DNA of 64,000 nt from Marthasterias glacialis (Eukaryota > Echinodermata > Asteroidea > Forcipulatida > Asteriidae): positions 17,552,698 through 17,616,697 of the forward strand of contig OU452228.1 in NCBI GenBank assembly GCA_911728455.2, given 5' to 3'. Below the pieces are notes generated by a model that was not told the origin of the DNA, did no database searches, and was given only the letters and a program-made list of their open reading frames with translations. This document shows positions 62,781 through 64,000 of the stretch, in pieces; the first letter of the stretch is position 1; each line of letters begins with the position of its first letter. The translations under genes were made by a program, and so were the position numbers.

Positions 62781-64000
62781 ATGGGTGTTTCCCTTGATGT
62801 ATGGAGGCAGAGAATAGGTTGTCATCACTGCCGACCTCCTTCTCGATCCAAACTGGTCAACTATGAGGCAGATTTCAAAGCAAGCGGTATGGGTCTTGGT
62901 ACTGGCATCGCAGCTCGCACGTACTTGTTTGTCATCATCTTTTCTTCTCTACCCTTGATGATGCTCTCCAGCCATTTGTGTCCGATCACTTTATCTGGTG
63001 ATGTCGAGTTAAATCCTGGTCCCCCTGTTCCTGGCACAACCCTTCCATTGTCTGATGAGTTTCTAAAGACCCTGAAGAGTGGAAATTGTACGACAGTTCA
63101 TCTTGATCATGCAATCAAGAACAAACACATCTTGCAGCTGTATGCACTGCGGGAAGCACACCCTGTGTCACCATGGTCGGAAGTGGCAGACTGGATGACG
63201 TTAATTCTGCCAAGTTTTTCACGTGGTGACACTAACTGGGCTCACAAGTTCAGATTGAACTGGACCAAACTTCATCAGAAAAATCGTGACCTCCGAAAAA
63301 GTATTGGCCGTGATGATGGGAGCAAGCGTTTGACTGATTGGGAGGAGGAACACTATAAGCTGCCAGAAGTAAAAGGGCCTCGGACCAAGACTTCGAAAAC
63401 GACACCGCCTCCAACTACTGTGTTTGATGTACAAGTTGTTCAAGCTGAAAACCAAAAAATTCGTGAACAGAACGAGTCCCTAAAAACTGAAAAGGAGGAA
63501 CTGAAACGAAAAATTGACACTCTTCAAGAACGACCTTCCCCCCACACACAAAAGGTACAGAGACGAAGAGAAATGGCTCACAACAAGACCATCAGCAGCC
63601 AAAAAGAAACAATACGGACATTAGGAAAAGAAACTGAAAAACTTTCGAGCAAACTTGACCAAGAGAAAAAGAGCAAAAGGTCATTGGCAACAGAGTTTCA
63701 GCATTTCCCAAAATATGCCAAGACAATAGCTGATGCAACCAAACCATGGACAGAAACCTATACAACTTCGCTTGAAAATGAAATGCTGGAACTGCAACAC
63801 ACTGTCAAGAAACAAAAAGAAACAATTGACCATTTGCTGAAGGAAAATGAAAGTCTAAGCCAGGAACTCCACAACTTGAAAGACAAACAAGACACAATTA
63901 TATTTTTCAATAAGGATAAAAACGAGTATTATCCCTTTGTGCATAAATGTGTGTGGAATTTAATTGGAAAACATGTATCGTATGCTAATGTGACTAGCGT
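62781..64000 (+). CDS. 2A-peptide-bearing coiled-coil protein (3' partial), unnamed TE-like family copy 3
   Basis: ATG 62781 follows an acceptor at 62769 by 11 bp and the frame is open for 406 codons to the window edge. Residues 1-44 are basic and Cys/His-containing. Residues ~45-63 ('AARTYLFVIIFSSLPLMMLS') are hydrophobic like a signal or anchor. Residues 72-81 read 'SGDVELNPGP', the full D-x-E-x-N-P-G-P consensus of 2A ribosome-skipping peptides, with the break expected between Gly80 and Pro81. Downstream is a domain with 'PWSEVADWMTLILPSFSRGD' and 'KFRLNWTKLHQKNRDLRKSI', then ~190 residues of coiled coil, then 'YYPFVHKCVWNLIGKHVSYA', the block that opens the conserved part of the coiled-coil family (compare 44.4 and 51.7 kb). 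Product and role unknown. No lesion seen. Confidence 0.75.
   Translation, partial: MGVSLDVWRQRIGCHHCRPPSRSKLVNYEADFKASGMGLGTGIAARTYLFVIIFSSLPLMMLSSHLCPITLSGDVELNPGPPVPGTTLPLSDEFLKTLKSGNCTTVHLDHAIKNKHILQLYALREAHPVSPWSEVADWMTLILPSFSRGDTNWAHKFRLNWTKLHQKNRDLRKSIGRDDGSKRLTDWEEEHYKLPEVKGPRTKTSKTTPPPTTVFDVQVVQAENQKIREQNESLKTEKEELKRKIDTLQERPSPHTQKVQRRREMAHNKTISSQKETIRTLGKETEKLSSKLDQEKKSKRSLATEFQHFPKYAKTIADATKPWTETYTTSLENEMLELQHTVKKQKETIDHLLKENESLSQELHNLKDKQDTIIFFNKDKNEYYPFVHKCVWNLIGKHVSYANVTS

Overview
The window looks like AT-rich intergenic DNA from an animal, most likely a marine invertebrate. The evidence is spliceosomal introns with GT/AG borders, a THAP domain, PHD and SWIM zinc-finger modules, animal-type CR1/L2-like LINEs, piggyBac, Harbinger, P-element-like and Kolobok-like DNA transposons, a Ty3/gypsy-type LTR element and a virus-like 2A peptide in a gene N-terminus. 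I cannot name the species. I saw no tRNA, rRNA, CRISPR array or bacterial-style operon.

Layout. 1-2.4 kb: 3' part of a LINE with a (TTGA)n tail. 2.4-4.75 kb: P-element-like transposase exons in two direct copies flanking SWIM and YqaJ-nuclease exons. 5.4-7.7 kb: an acidic first exon and a PHD-finger exon. 7.68-9.64 kb: a TIR element with repeated hairpins and a 389-bp tandem duplication. 12.7-13.4 kb: an intact 234-codon ORF with a triplicated 3' end. 14.2-17.6 kb: a five-exon THAP/Kolobok-like transposase gene with matching splice phases. 17.9-18.7 kb: a palindromic satellite and a MITE. 18.8-20.5 kb: a DDD-nuclease-like gene (family probably catalogued as DUF7869) split by other insertions. 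21.2-27.8 kb: a tandem array of 930- and 1593-bp units carrying a dead C48 (Ulp1-like) peptidase, its last unit split by a 492-bp transposon with a 9-bp target duplication. 28.8-29.6 kb: a 116-bp satellite. 31.5-36.5 kb: more DUF7869-like copies, a Harbinger fragment, a truncated LINE and a repeated small module. 36.7 kb: an 8-bp microsatellite. 38.7-41.4 kb: three exons of a DUF4806-like gene. 43-44.5 kb: a coiled-coil gene fragment cut by a piggyBac element at TTAA. 46.9-50.8 kb: a DUF7869-like last exon, a second THAP/Kolobok-like gene and a second DDD-like family. 51.3-55.2 kb: an almost complete but frameshifted member of the unnamed coiled-coil family, interrupted by a third THAP exon. 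56.0-61.4 kb: an intact LTR retrotransposon. 61.8-64.0 kb: promoter, untranslated exon and start of an open coiled-coil gene with a 2A peptide.

Most coding sequence here is transposon-derived and decayed. Two units look alive. One is the LTR element, with identical 112-bp LTRs, a target duplication, an uninterrupted 1625-residue polyprotein, and a primer-binding site complementary to its own LTR. The other is the 2A-bearing gene at the right edge, which is open to the window end with a plausible promoter and 5' intron. The best candidates for something undescribed are the coiled-coil family that appears three times (once with the 2A peptide), the apparent kinship of two DDD-motif families, the self-primed LTR element, and the peptidase-bearing tandem array.
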